From Chromera velia (taxonomy: Eukaryota > Sar > Chromeraceae), in assembly GCA_018398765.1 (NCBI GenBank), contig JAHBMJ010000390.1:1-49111 (forward strand): a DNA stretch of 49,111 nucleotides, given 5' to 3'. This document shows positions 22,993 through 34,242 of this stretch, one piece after another. Positions within the stretch are counted from its first letter, which is position 1; each line of letters starts with the position of its first letter. The translations under genes were made by a program, and so were the position numbers. The notes beneath the pieces were generated by a model, which searched no databases, was not told the DNA's origin, and saw nothing but the letters and a program-made list of their open reading frames with translations.

Positions 22993-23510
22993 TACACTGT
23001 GCTGTTAGGAGTAACTACCGGCCCTTCTCAGAAAGCTTTTGGTTACCATCAAATTGGTAACCAAAACTTGGTAACGAGGGGGGTCTGAGGGGATTACCAC
23101 TACCGCGGTAATCTGGCTGTATCTGCCCACAAATGTGTTGCATCGAGATCTAATATAGGAGAAACGCATCTTTAAAAACTGTGTACGAGTACAGTACGAT
23201 GTAAAAAAGATTATTTTTAAACTTTTTTTGTCTAAGTTCTTTCTATAATATCAAGAACCTGACTTTAACTTACATATACTTACACATATTTCTAGACATA
23301 AGAGAACTTTACAATAAATCTATCTTTGGTACTCGATTTACCCACTAATTTGTTTTGCTCAAAAGAACGATTACCACTGTTTTGGTTACCGAAACAACGG
23401 TAATCAATGTGACTCTACAGGATTACCGTAACCATGAAAATGGTTACCGAGCGGCCTAACAGCCACCTTGGTAACCAAACTAAGTTGGTTACTCCTAACA
23501 GCACAGCGTA
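22993..23510. mobile_element. MITE with 23-bp inverted ends and 8-bp target duplication
   Basis: The two ends are inverted copies of each other, sharing CTGTGCTGTTAGGAGTAAC apart from one change near the tip. The element is flanked on both sides by GTTTTCAC (22985-22992 and 23511-23518), a perfect 8-bp duplication. It is 518 bp long with no coding capacity. Inside, GGTAACC/GGTTACC and GGTAATC words recur about a dozen times in both orientations, mostly in the outer parts. An 8-bp duplication with subterminal repeats suggests the hAT superfamily; P-type elements also make 8-bp duplications. Confidence 0.85.
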
Positions 23511-23730
23511 GTTTTCACATAGCTTTCAGAAAAAAATCTTTTACATAGGCAATAACATAGCCAATTTCTGCTTTGCAAGGACTTAGCTAGCGACTTAGGA
23601 TCAGCAGGATTTAATAGGATTTATATTTTAGGTTCCCCCGCGGTCCACTGACAGTGTGGCATCCTACTAGGCGTGGACTTTAATTAGTTTAGTTCTTTAG
23701 TTAGTTTATATTTCTTCCAAAAACTAAACT

Positions 23731-26700
23731 GATGATGATGATGATGATGTGACTAAACCCGCCAGCCATAGCAAAGGGCAGTCTGTGGGCATTCATGTCA
23801 TATTGCAAGCTAGGAGCACGCTAGCGAATACTTGCCTAAAGCGGCCAAAGCTTAGGACTACTAGCTAGCAAAGCGCTGCTCCCCAGGATCGATCAGTCTG
23901 GTCCTAAGCATGCAGCAATGAGGGCACTGGCCTTTTTTTTTCGGCGTCCCTCTGAAGAAGAAGCGAGAAGTACCGCCTTATACGCTCCTCGGCCTGCCCC
24001 AACCCTCTACCCCCTCGGGCTTCCTGTTTCTCTCCGTGCTCACACACTTCTTCTATCGACATACGCTCCAGTCGCCTATACCAGAGATCGTTCAGTCTCC
24101 CCCGCGGCACTTCCGTTCGAACACAAGTTGTCAGATGGTGAATCGGGTTGTCAATCAGTTTCTCACAAGTTTTCTCTTCACAAGCCTTGCAAATTGATTC
24201 AACCTTCCCCCCATGGTTTGCCCCCCCTCCAATAACGGCGCACAACACAGGGCGGAAAACTGCCGCGGGGGATGCCGGGAACTGCTTGGCGAGTGGTTCA
24301 ACCGAAGGAGACCTTAAGCCCCCCTTCCCCTCCGCCAGGCTTCCTAGGACCAGTTTTGCAAAGCGTTGGCTGCTTCTATTCTCCTTCTGATAATCAGTCA
24401 GGCAGGCAGACGGAGGAAAAGACACGCCAGACATTCCTTGTCTACCTTGTCTCCCCCCTCTCCTTTCCATCACGGAGACCGGCCGGGTTTGCCCAGTCTC
24501 CCAACCATTCGTTGACTTCTCTGCTTCTCGCCCCCCTTCTCAGCCTGCTATCTGAGGTTCTGAAATCAACCTCATCAGGTTCACCTTTAAGAAGGGCAGA
24601 ACTGATGGGTTGCATAAGCCTTTTTGCCGACCCCGACCACACCCTAAGCTCCCCCCTCTTGTGGTATGCCCACAGCGCTTGAGGCAAAGCCAATCATGTA
24701 AGGGAAAGACTTCTTAAATACCCCCCCACTCTAATACTGAGAATCTCTCTCATAGGCCTCAGCCCAACGGCTGCAAGGGTGGGAAAGACAAAAGAATTCC
24801 AGGGCAGACGGAGAGACCAACGTATAAAACGAAGCTGAAGAGAGTCTAAGCATTGGATGTCAGATTCTCAAATCGGGAGGGCTTCAAGGGAATAAGTGGT
24901 GGTGGGTTCTCATGTCCCCCTGAAGAGGGACATACGACTATATGGGGAGTCTCAGAGCGTCTCTATTGATACGCACAAACCAATAGCCCCTCCCACTCCC
25001 CTCTCTGTAGCTTCAAGTCTGGCAGTCACAGATTTACAAGGATTTGCATCACAAAAGACCTGACGACCCAAGTATCTGTAGTTTTCTGCCCATTCGACCG
25101 TCTGACCCTTGAAAAGAATTTCTTTCTCCCCCCCCCTGCCTGCTAATCTCATCACTTTCATTTTTTTTAAATTCACTGTCAGACCTCACGTGTCACAATA
25201 CATGGCCAACCGATCCATTCTCTTTTGGAGGTCGCGGGGGGAGTACCTACAGATTACGAAATCATCTGCATAACTGATGCTCTCTATCAGAAGGTCTCCC
25301 AGCCTCACTTCCTGGGATGAAATTCAATCCTCCCCTCGATCTCTACTCTAGAGACTAACTGAGGTATGCAAATTATTGATGAAGAGAAGAAATAGAAGAG
25401 GAGAGAGAGGGTCACCTTGTTTTCGCGGCCCATCCACTCTGGAAAAATTGGTAAAGGGTCTTCAGCTCAGGAATATTTGATATTGAAGACTAGAGAAAAT
25501 TAGCCTTCAATGGGTTTGATATTTTGATTTCAGCAGTGTTTTTTGCCTTATTTGAGCCTTTGTGGGAAAGTTTGGTAAGGGGGGGGCAAAAAAGGGAAAA
25601 TTTGGCAGGGATCTTAAAGTTCTGGTACCAAAAATTCCCGAGTGGATGGGCCATGCTTGTTTTATCCCTGTTCCCTCTTCAAATATACTTTCCGACCCAT
25701 CAATCTTCCCCATGACCTTGATGTACATTGCATGGATCATATTAATGTCTCTTTCTGAAAGCCCCTCCTCTCTAAGTCTCTGGATCAATTTCTTTCTGTC
25801 AACTCTATCAAATGCCTTGCTAAAGTCCACAAAACACACGAATAAAGGTCTCTTTTTGTTTCTGGAAGTTTTAGAAAGGGTAAACAAAGCATGAATGGCC
25901 TCTCTAGTCCCCACTCCCTTTCTGAATCCTATCTGTCTGTTGTCTATCCTTACTCTCAGACGGAGGCGAGAATTTATCAATAAAGGAAAGAGCTTAGCCA
26001 GAAGGGTCGCTATATGAATATTAGGCCTCCATTCATCCATTAGCAGAGATACGGGGCCTTTAGGGACTGGGATAATGCGAATGAAGTTCCATATAGACGG
26101 CCAGTAAGAGAAGAGATGAAAGAGATTAAAAAAAATAAAGAGAAGAAAACGGGAGAAACGCAACGACCCGAAACACAGAGCAGTGTGTTTAGGAGAGAGA
26201 CCCTCAAGCCCAGCCCCCTTATTTAGGTTTACTTTTTTTATGACCGTCTCACATAGGGAAAGGGAGAAGAAAGGAAACCGAGGGGGAGGAGGAGGGCTGG
26301 AGGGTATAGGGAGGTTGGGAAGTCCCTCTCCTTCAAACACCGATACCCAGAAATTGGAGAAAGCATCTGCCGACGGTCTGTCCCCCACTCCATCCCCTCC
26401 TATCTGTTGTGCCCTCTTCCACTTCCACACCACTGAGGGGTCCCTAGCGGCCTCCTGGGCAAGACGCTCTGCCTGTGCACACGCGTATACCTTTCTTTTC
26501 CTTGCGATCAACCTTCCCCTTTCCCTTACCAGCTTGTCTTTATGTCTCATTCTTTCTTCTCTGGATCTATCATTACTTCGTCTGCCCACTGTTTGTGTTC
26601 TTAGTTCTCTCTCGGCCTTTCTTACCCTTTCATTCATTTCTTTACACTCCTGGTCCCACCAAGGGGCGGCTATCTGTCCTTTTCTTTGTTTGTTGGATTT

Positions 26701-27770
26701 CTTTCTACCCCTCTGCTTCCTCTCCCCTGGTTGTGCTAACTTCCTTTCCCATTCACCTGCTAGGCCCTTAAATGCCCTTAACTTTCTCAGCCAGGGTCTC
26801 AGGGATGGACGCAGGAGGGATTGGCTGACTGGAGGGGGAGGGGGGGGGGAAACATGAAAGAGAGGGAGACCATTATGAGATAATTCTGCAGCTTTCTCAC
26901 CAGTATCCCATAAACCGGGCCAGCATGCCTCAGAAAGCTGTCGAACGGAAGACGCCAGGACAGCTATCTCTTCATCTTTTACAGGTGAGATTCTATATGA
27001 CTTCTGAAAAGGGGGTGCAAGACTCAACAAGGGATGAAACATGGAGGCGGGGAGGTCAATAGCTTCTGAGTCGACTAAAACGAGACCGCAAGAGATTAAG
27101 CAGTGTTCCGGAGCAGCATTTGGAAACATTTTGACTGCAAATGAGGACCAAGAAGACAGAAGTGCGGGGTCAATAACTTAAAGGACAAAATCAATAACAG
27201 AACAGGGCCTGCCTTCTCTATAGTACGTGCACGCCCCCAGACAGCCAATTTCTACACCTCTGCCCTTGTCTATGAATCTAACTCCATTTAGAGGCATCAA
27301 GTTTGAGGCTTCACACAGGCGAAGTAAAGCCCGACCCTCTGCATCTATTTGTGATCCACATTCTGACTCTCTAACTACACCCTGAACCACCCCATTTCCT
27401 TCTTCACCCCCCCTCCTTCCCAGGTCCGCTCCAGGTCCCATGTCTTCTGCGACTACTTCCCTTTCCCAAATGATTCCCTTAAGGAGTTCTGTTCCAATGT
27501 GTGAATTAGAATTTCCTAGCACCAGCCGCCTAGCTGACAAGGGGACATCACACACCGCATCAAGCAGAAATTCCCTCTCTTGTTCTTTCATTACCCCATC
27601 TCTCAGATTCTCGTGAGCACCTCTCTGAAGGAAATAGACCCCAAAAATGAAAAGAGAGTTCCCCTCCTCCACCTTCCATTGTTTTTCCCCTTCCTGCAAG
27701 CACTCTCGTATCTTAATTCTTGCAATATTTGGTCCGCACAGCTCCCATTCAGGTCTCAGCTGTGCTAACT
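23731..27770 (-). mobile_element. LINE (non-LTR retrotransposon) copy 2, about 4.0 kb, broken
   Basis: Reading on the minus strand from 27770: the C-terminal half of an endonuclease domain (LVLGNSNSHIG, later CSVIDFVL), a stop near 27178, a linker with APWWDQECKEMNERVRKAE, then the RT fingers and palm (ISPKH-like start, FVDFSKAFDRVDRKKL, GTGIKQ). At 25655-25424 a MITE interrupts the QGD box. The thumb and Cys/His knuckle CKACEEK...H....C (about 24130-24200) follow, and the 3' end is a (CAT)n tail, seen as GATGATGATG on the plus strand at 23731-23749. Endonuclease class plus C-terminal knuckle suggest an I/R1-like clade. AACTAAACT at 23722-23730 and 27771-27779 is a possible target duplication, though in repetitive sequence. 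Several stops and frameshifts make it inactive. Confidence 0.85.
25424..25655. mobile_element. 232-bp hAT-like MITE inside LINE copy 2
   Basis: Both ends carry inverted GGCCCATCCACTC followed by GGAA and TTGG, with CGC or CAT as the outermost three bases. The insertion is flanked by CTTGTTTT at 25416-25423 and 25656-25663, a perfect 8-bp duplication. It cuts the conserved GTGIKQ/GDP motif of the RT; the LINE reading frame runs on exactly if the element and one duplicate are left out. It has no coding capacity. An 8-bp duplication and a CA-type end suggest hAT. Confidence 0.85.
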
Positions 27771-28414
27771 AACTAAACTAACTAACTAAATTGTGAACTA
27801 AACTACTTACATATGGCTAAACCCCCCTGTATGTGGCTATAGATATATGGTCTTTATTTTAGTTAGTTTAGTTTGACGTGTTACACTATAAAAGATCTGA
27901 TCACTCATTGTCTGAGTTATTCTAAATCCAAGTTAAGGAGCGCCCGTTGAAGGCGTCTTCTGAAACTCTTCTCTACATGAGAGGCTTTGAGTCTTTTTCG
28001 ATCTCAATGGCAGCAGCAGGAGCACCTGGTACTGCGCGTGGAGAGCGCGAGAGACACGGGCTTTTCGACTGGCTTTTAGGGCTGCAGCACGTAGATGTTG
28101 CCAACGGGCTGGAAAAATGCGATCCTCTCATGTTTTTTGATTTAATAGCAAGTAGATCGGCTGCACATCATCGGCAAGCTCGACCAAAAGGTCCTGGGCT
28201 TCATCTGCAAGCTTATCCCCAGACTGAGGATCATCACCTTTAAAAATCTCCTCAAAATCCCCTCAGGTCCTTACTCTCTGGTCGGCTTCTATCTCTGGTC
28301 TCATAATGACTCTCATTATTATCAATAACACTAGCAATGACATCAAACATCATGATGCCAGGGAGAAAAGAGGTGCAAACGCTGGTCAAATCCTAGGATC
28401 AAACGAGGTTAAAA

Positions 28415-28427
28415 CTGTTTAGTTAGT

Positions 28428-28465
<38 letters not shown>

Positions 28466-28466
28466 C
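28415..28466. repeat. (AGTT)n microsatellite in the inverted-repeat element
   Basis: About eleven to twelve AGTT units, facing AACTAACTAACT at 28509-28525. The two arms could fold back into a hairpin. Confidence 0.85.
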
Positions 28467-28545
28467 TCTATTGATTCATCAATCAATCTCTATAGGGTAA
28501 TAAACTAAACTAACTAACTAACTAAAGTCCACGCCTAGGTGGCAC

Positions 28546-29174
28546 CGCTGCCAGAGTCAATTTCTTAAAAAAATTAAACACTTAGTTAGAAATGTGACTA
28601 AAAATGTGATCCAGATTTCTTAGATGAGATTTGTATAATATTTCTATCGATCACATTTCTAAAATATTTCTTAACTTTTTTTTAGGGAGCATCAGAGCAT
28701 GCACATCTTTTTACTTCTCCCCGTAGGTGTACCATTAGATGCAGTCTTGTGGGTGTATGTGGATGCAAAACCCTAATTTTGTTTTTACAGACACGAAGAT
28801 TCACTACCAACCAACATTGTGCAATTGGGGCATAGACCAGCAGTGATTTACGTACCATGCATTCGCATGTACAACTGCATGTCCGATCATCACTCCCTGT
28901 CACTCTCCGTCACTCTCCTGGAGAGTTTTAATTCCCCCCACCCGTAACACGCATCCGTCCTTCAAAACATCTACACCCATCCCTCAGTAACACCCCCACC
29001 AGGCAAAACGAAGTGGGAATCTTTGAAAAACAGCGAAACGAGGAGGAGTAGGCGCGAACACAAGGACGAAGAAATCGAAAGACCCTCAAATTTGCCCATT
29101 CTGTTCGCCCTGTAAACGCAGACTTTATCAGACAGACTCCGAGCCACTAAGGCATCAGCAGCACGGCAATTCAA
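28546..29174. other. Gap between transposon nest and MYND gene
   Basis: Bases 28546-28690 are A/T rich. The rest contains no exon that I can support, and the part from about 28900 is probably the 3' UTR of the minus-strand MYND gene. Confidence 0.45.
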
Positions 29175-31286
29175 TCAGGCTTCTGCACGATGCTGCTTCA
29201 CCAGCTTCCTCCTTGCCTCCTTCTTGGCCTTGCAGAGCTCCTTGTGAGTCTTCCAGTCGGCCTTCTGGCACTCAACAGAGCAGTACTCCCTGTTCTTGCA
29301 CTGTCCGCACCTACATGAACAGACGCACAGAGAGAGGCAGAGAATAAAAGAAACGTCCGGACCTCCATGATCCACCCAAAGAAAACCTAGACGCGAAGGA
29401 AAGGAAAGAGACCGGCAATTGAGCAAACCTCTCATTCCGGAAATTTTCTGCCTCCCTGAAGAGACAGGAAAGGGAAGTGCATCGCAAATAAAGAGGAGAG
29501 CCCTGGTGGAGAGATCATCACTACAGAGAACGGCAGAAAGGAATGAAAACAAACGTCAAGCACCACTTGCATGAGAGTTTGCAAGGATCAATTTAGAAGT
29601 CATGTTGGGGATCAGCTCACTTCTTCAATTCCGTCCCTTCCTTCCCGCAGACATCACACTTCCGAGTCCGATCCGCCCCCATCCATGCAAAGGCCTTGTC
29701 CCTGCGTGTTTCGCTCTCTTCCTCAGACGAAAAGACGACCCCGTACTGAAAGATGGTGTCAGGAGTGATGGATCGCCCCGGAAAGTGGACTTTCATGATC
29801 TGCATTATCAGATTCGTTGCTCGGGACACCTGCTTCTCCCTCTGCCTGCACGCAAGCACAAATTTGTGGTACCAAATAGACGCAGCGCAGAACATAATGC
29901 AGTCCAGAACTTGCAGTGCCTTCAGTTCTCAACACAAAATGCGGCTGCAAGTTCTGCATTCTGCCAGAGTCCATTGACAATTATACAATTTGAGGACCAC
30001 TCGGAGGAGACCGATGCCGCTCTGTATGGGGAGATACGTACACTGGCTCAGGAATTCAGCTGCCAAATCTTCCACGCACTGTCTCGGCCTGACCGTCTGC
30101 TTGATTGGCAGTACTTGTCAATGTTTGCTTAACACCTGCCTGATTGAATCATCGATCCATTGTTTAAGTCAGCGAGTGAGCGAACAAGCAACCAAAAAAG
30201 AGCGTCTTTGACTGACTTGTGACTCCCAATAATTCTCCCGCCGGGGCCGTTCTCGAGCACGAGGCAGTTGTCCGATGTGTACAGGCGGGCGAAGGCGTAG
30301 TTCAGATGCACCAACTCCTCGAACTTCGGTGGAGAGGTCTGCTCGAGTCTGTTAGCAAACTCCCACCAGTACTTCTCTGCTTTCTTCCACCACCTGGCTG
30401 CCTCGCACTGTGACTTCCCGCAATCGCTGTTGGCGCCCACCAACTCCTCCATCCGGCTCGTGGTGTCGTTGCTGCCTTTTTTCATGAGTTCTCTCACTCG
30501 GGTTTTCATCTTTTCGGTGTTGGCGTCTATGAGTTCTTCCATACGGTTTTTCGCATTTAGTCCCGCGTTGTACCAGAACATGGAGTCCACATCACAGGTG
30601 CGGGACAACACTTGGAAGTACAAATCAGCAGCAGGACGGTCCCGCAAGTCGTTGGGAGGGTCGTCGAAAATGATGCACGCATCGAATGCGCCGGTGAAGA
30701 GATGCGCGATCACAGCGTTCGTGTACTGATGCAGAGCCATCAAGCGGGCAGAAAGGGAAGCCACAAATGACGCCTCTTTCTGCGAGTCTCCGGCAAACGA
30801 GGCAAAGGTGGAAATCGGGTGCTGCAGAGCCTCAAGCACAAAGGCTGCAACACGCTTCTGCATCTTTACAATGGCAAGGTTGACAACTTTCTGCGTCTTT
30901 CCTGTGTTCCTCTGATTTCCCATGGTGGCGCTTCCAAATAACATCAGAGCTGCAGGGAGGTTGCGAGCTTCAATGGCAATGTCGATGGCTTTGGAGAGGA
31001 ACATCACTTTCGCCTCTGTCCCCATCACGTCCTCGGTCTCTGTGAATTTGAACTCAGGCTTCGAAGGCACATTCCAACACTCAGCGCAAACCACGGACTT
31101 CATCCCTACTTTTTCAAAGACGTGAGGTACAATGTAGAGCACGATCTCTGTACCAGTTTCGATACCGGGGACACCATCGCATGTTGTAATCGCAAGACCG
31201 CAGCCCCAATCGGAGGGAAAATCGATAGCGGGCGTGAGAGCAGTCCATTGAGATGGGTCGGCTTTGGGGAACCAGTACAGATTCAT
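29175..31286 (-). CDS. MYND zinc-finger protein, 3 exons, about 476 aa
   Basis: Exons on the minus strand: 31286-30217, 29845-29621, 29310-29175. Phases agree through donors GTCAGT and GTGAGC. The C-terminus is a classic MYND finger assembled across intron 2: CDVCGKEGTELKK, then CGQCKNREYCSVECQKADW, then KTHKELC, closed by a basic tail. MYND fingers bind proline-rich partners and often occur in transcriptional regulators. The preceding 400 residues are mostly helical and carry an unusual CAECWNVP motif and several RMEEL-type repeats (MEELIDAN, MEELVGAN); I do not recognise a family. The frame is open for 33 codons upstream of the first ATG at 31286 but only with a TTG at its head, so either this ATG or an upstream exon supplies the start. 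Confidence 0.8.
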
Positions 31287-32268
31287 TTCGACTTGAAGTT
31301 TTCTTTCCTTGGTCGAAAAGGTGCTTGGCGCTTCTGCTCTAGCTTCTGCTGCCACAAGTGTAGACAGCTGTCGGAATGAAGACAAAGAAAGACAACTCTA
31401 CTGCAGACAGCACTCGCTTAATTGTTCAGCTTCCAATGTCGAAGAGCATGTATTGATCCACTTCGACACAGCAGCTAGTTGAGAAGATGGAAGGATGAAC
31501 CGAACGTGACGATCGTGGCTTGCAGCTATATATATATATTAATATAGGTGTCAGATCGATCGTCCGTGCATGATTGCATGAAGATTGCGAAGGCATGCAA
31601 CTGCTGCAAGTTGAACTGCATGAGTGCATGCGGCACATGCATTTTCGGCCGGCCCAAGCATGCATTCAATTTTCGGGCCGACCGCGCGCGCGCGCGCGCT
31701 TTGCGCGCATGCAGCCTGCTTGCGAAATTTTGTGTCATGCCGCCCGTCTACACTCAGACTGCATGGCATGCAGTGATGATTCTTCAGACTTCATCTGAAG
31801 TTCGTCATGTATGCTTCAATTGGCTTAGTCTCTATATAATAGCTCGGGCCGGAAAGCTCCGCGATCGAACGGATCCAGGTCCATCCAGCCGTCTATACTG
31901 GTGCGTGCAGTGTCGCGACAGTGTCACGCTCGGGGTTAAATTGGCCGTCTCCCCGTGTCTCCCGTCTCTTGTCTTGCCGCACCTCCAGGCCCTCAAAGCG
32001 TCCGACTTACCGGTCAGTGCCGTTTCCTGTCGTCTCCTTATAACACCTGCAAGCATCTGCTAGCGCGGATTCCTTACTTTCTGGCGAGATTCACTCTTTG
32101 AGCGAGAGCAAGGTTCTTCATCCGAAGTTCATCGCGACGGAAAGCTTTCAGGCTAGATGCGCCCTCTTGGCTCTGTTCGACACACAGAGCAGACGCCAAC
32201 ATTTTTGCAGTCATTATTAATAAAATCTTGACATCTCACTTGAAAATCCAATTGTTAGAACTGAGCAG
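31287..32268. promoter_or_regulatory. Divergent promoter between MYND gene (-) and NmrA-like gene (+)
   Basis: Five GCATGC cores lie within 180 bases: 31593-31598, 31626-31631, 31658-31663, 31707-31712 and 31766-31771. A (CG)n run with GCGCGCTTTGCGCGC sits between them at about 31684-31709. GGCCGTCTCC is at 31943-31952, followed by a second CCGTCTC. Both 5' UTRs must lie here. No coding exon is recognised. Confidence 0.65.
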
Positions 32269-33186
32269 ATGGCATTTGTTGTTGCCGGTGCGTCCGGCAA
32301 TGTGGGCTCAGCTGTAGTGACGAGTCTCGCAGCCTCAGGTGAAAGCGTGAAAGCGCTGACCCGTTCGAGCGCCAGTGAGAAGATCTCCCGTCTGAAAGAC
32401 CTCCCAGGAATCCAAATAGTACAGTGTGACCTGACAGACCCCTCAACTCTTCAGGGTTTGTTCGCTGGTGCAAGGGGCGCATTTTTGTGTTACGGCAACT
32501 GCAAACAGCAGGCTGCTGCTGAAAAGGGCTTCATAGACTGTGCAGTTGCTGAAGGGTGTCCGTATTTGGTGAAGCTTGGCACAGTGAGATCGTACACATC
32601 GCTTGACTCGCCTATTGAATACGCTCGGTACCATGCTGAGATTGAGGCCCACCTTGAGTCGACGGCTGGACAGATGAAGTGGACAGTACTTTGCCCAAAT
32701 TGGTTTTTCAGCAACCACCTGGGCGACCTCTTTGGGGGCATTCCCCAAAAGAACGTTGTCGCCTACCCGATCGACACAAAGGCCAAGGCAACTATGGTGG
32801 ACCCCCGAGATGTTGCAGATGTTGCAGTAGCTCTCCTTCTTGCCGAAGAAGCCACGCAGAGTCGGTGTCACAAACTGAAGCTGGACATCAGCGGACCGGA
32901 GGAAGTGTCGACGTCTGACATCGCGCAGATGTTCACCGAGGCGCTCGGCCGTGAAATTCAGGCAGTGAACTGCGAGAGGGAGGAATGGTTGGCAGTCGCA
33001 GCTCAGGCAGGCGCCCTGGAAGACTGGCACGCCCGTGCAGTGTTGTTGAATTTTCCTCTGTGGAAAGCGGGTGACTTAGTCTTTCCCACTTCTGCAGAAG
33101 TCCTTCAACTAGCACCCCCAAAAAGGACAATGAGGCAATGGATTCAAGAGTGGGCTCCCAGGTCGCCTCCTCTATTGAAACCGTAA
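32269..33186 (+). CDS. NmrA-like NAD(P)-binding Rossmann-fold protein, intronless, 305 aa
   Basis: The ATG at 32269 is followed at once by the first beta strand and the dinucleotide loop GASGNVG (residues 7-13), so the start is well placed. ALTRSSASEK provides the basic residues after strand 2 that favour NADP(H), and VQCDLTDPSTL is the usual strand-3 acidic motif. VDPRDVADVAVALL matches the late NmrA/atypical short-chain dehydrogenase signature. The YxxxK catalytic pair is replaced: YARYHAEIE follows the expected position, without a clear Lys. Members act as NmrA-type redox sensors or as NADPH-dependent quinone or ether reductases; the substrate here cannot be told. It is one of two long genes here without introns. 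Confidence 0.85.
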   Translation: MAFVVAGASGNVGSAVVTSLAASGESVKALTRSSASEKISRLKDLPGIQIVQCDLTDPSTLQGLFAGARGAFLCYGNCKQQAAAEKGFIDCAVAEGCPYLVKLGTVRSYTSLDSPIEYARYHAEIEAHLESTAGQMKWTVLCPNWFFSNHLGDLFGGIPQKNVVAYPIDTKAKATMVDPRDVADVAVALLLAEEATQSRCHKLKLDISGPEEVSTSDIAQMFTEALGREIQAVNCEREEWLAVAAQAGALEDWHARAVLLNFPLWKAGDLVFPTSAEVLQLAPPKRTMRQWIQEWAPRSPPLLKP

Positions 33187-34242
33187 GGAGTAAAGGGCAC
33201 CTGACTGGAGAGAAGATTCCATCACGCCGATCAATGTCATCATGCAGTTGTGGCAGAGCGAGAATGCATCGGTCGAAAATTATAATTGTTAAAACTCGAA
33301 AGCCTAGTTGAAACTAGAGTTAAAACCACAAACTCTGTATTTCCTATAGTGTATTAAACTGTATTTCCAGTTTTCAGTTTTTTTTTCTAATTTTTTTCTG
33401 GAATTATAAGTTGAACTAGAAGTTAAATTAATCGTTGAATTGAATTTAGGTGGTAAAAGCCGGCGAGCCACATACGTACCACTTAGGTTAGCTACAGGTT
33501 AGGCAAGTAAAGAGAGCAAGAGAGGGAAAAGCGGCTCAGCGGTTTTTCCATTAAGGACCATCATTATAAATTGCATGATGAAATTCAGATGAATTGACCG
33601 TTAATTTTTTGTTTCTTAATAATTGGATTCTATATCTAGCTGGTGTCTAGGCTGGTGTCTATATGTGTCTATATATAATTTATACTGCGGCAGTCTATTC
33701 TGAGTCTAAACTATAGACTAATTTATATAGTCTATAGTAAAACCATTCATACATTGACTGTGATGAGTCACTGATGAAATGATTTATATGAAAGAAACAT
33801 CAATTTATACTGTTTTTAATTATTACGTTATAATACGTTTTTTTTTTGTCGATGTTTAGCTTTGAATGGCAGTTTTCTTTAGCTCTACAAGTATTATTTG
33901 AAACCTTAATTTATGAAACTAAAAAAAGTTTTAAAAAACTAGCTAGACCGTAGCCTAAACAGAGAAAAATTGTCTCATATCTTAAATCGCTAACTCTGAT
34001 TCTCGGTTTGCTTCAAAGTTATGTCTAAAAATATCTAGAAACATGAAGTACCCACTACTGGCACTCCAATAATAACTTAAAGGTTGAATGCATGAGGTTG
34101 TGAACATAAGAAATTCACGCTTCCTCATGGGATGTTCATGCATGGGGCAAAACTCAAGGTTGGGTGAGTGATTAGAGCACGCACGGCGTATAGAAGCATC
34201 CAATCACATCCAATCCTCTCACTAACAATGTCGGGTCTCTTC
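33187..34242. other. Convergent A/T-rich intergenic region
   Basis: It lies between the 3' ends of the NmrA-like gene (+) and the TBCK gene (-). It is strongly A/T rich, with GTCTAGGCTGGTGTCTA-type duplicated words at 33640-33670 and several poly-T runs. No gene, terminal repeat or RNA gene is visible. The two 3' UTRs must be inside. Confidence 0.5.

Larger units (their letters stand above)
23654..28545. mobile_element. Inverted-repeat element interrupted by a LINE
   Basis: The left end (about 23654-23710) and right end (about 28500-28545) are inverted copies: a GTGGCA-like tip, then TAGGCGTGGACTTTA, then AGTTAGTTTAGTT repeats. Removing the LINE (23731-27770) leaves about 850 bp, so this is a non-autonomous DNA transposon or related foldback element. 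Bases 27771-28500 are its right interior. They contain more TTAGTTAGTTTAGTT words, a 28415-28466 AGTT tract and an open stretch at 27960-28240 that I do not trust as a gene. I could not identify a target duplication. Confidence 0.6.

Noticed and set aside
27947-28243. Open frame of about 98 codons in the inverted-repeat element
   Set aside because: No family similarity, and it lies in low-complexity transposon DNA; it could be a fragment of captured sequence but cannot be supported.
28415-28530. Possible CRISPR-like or tandem array of AGTT
   Set aside because: It is a plain tetranucleotide microsatellite with no spacers, and the genome is eukaryotic.
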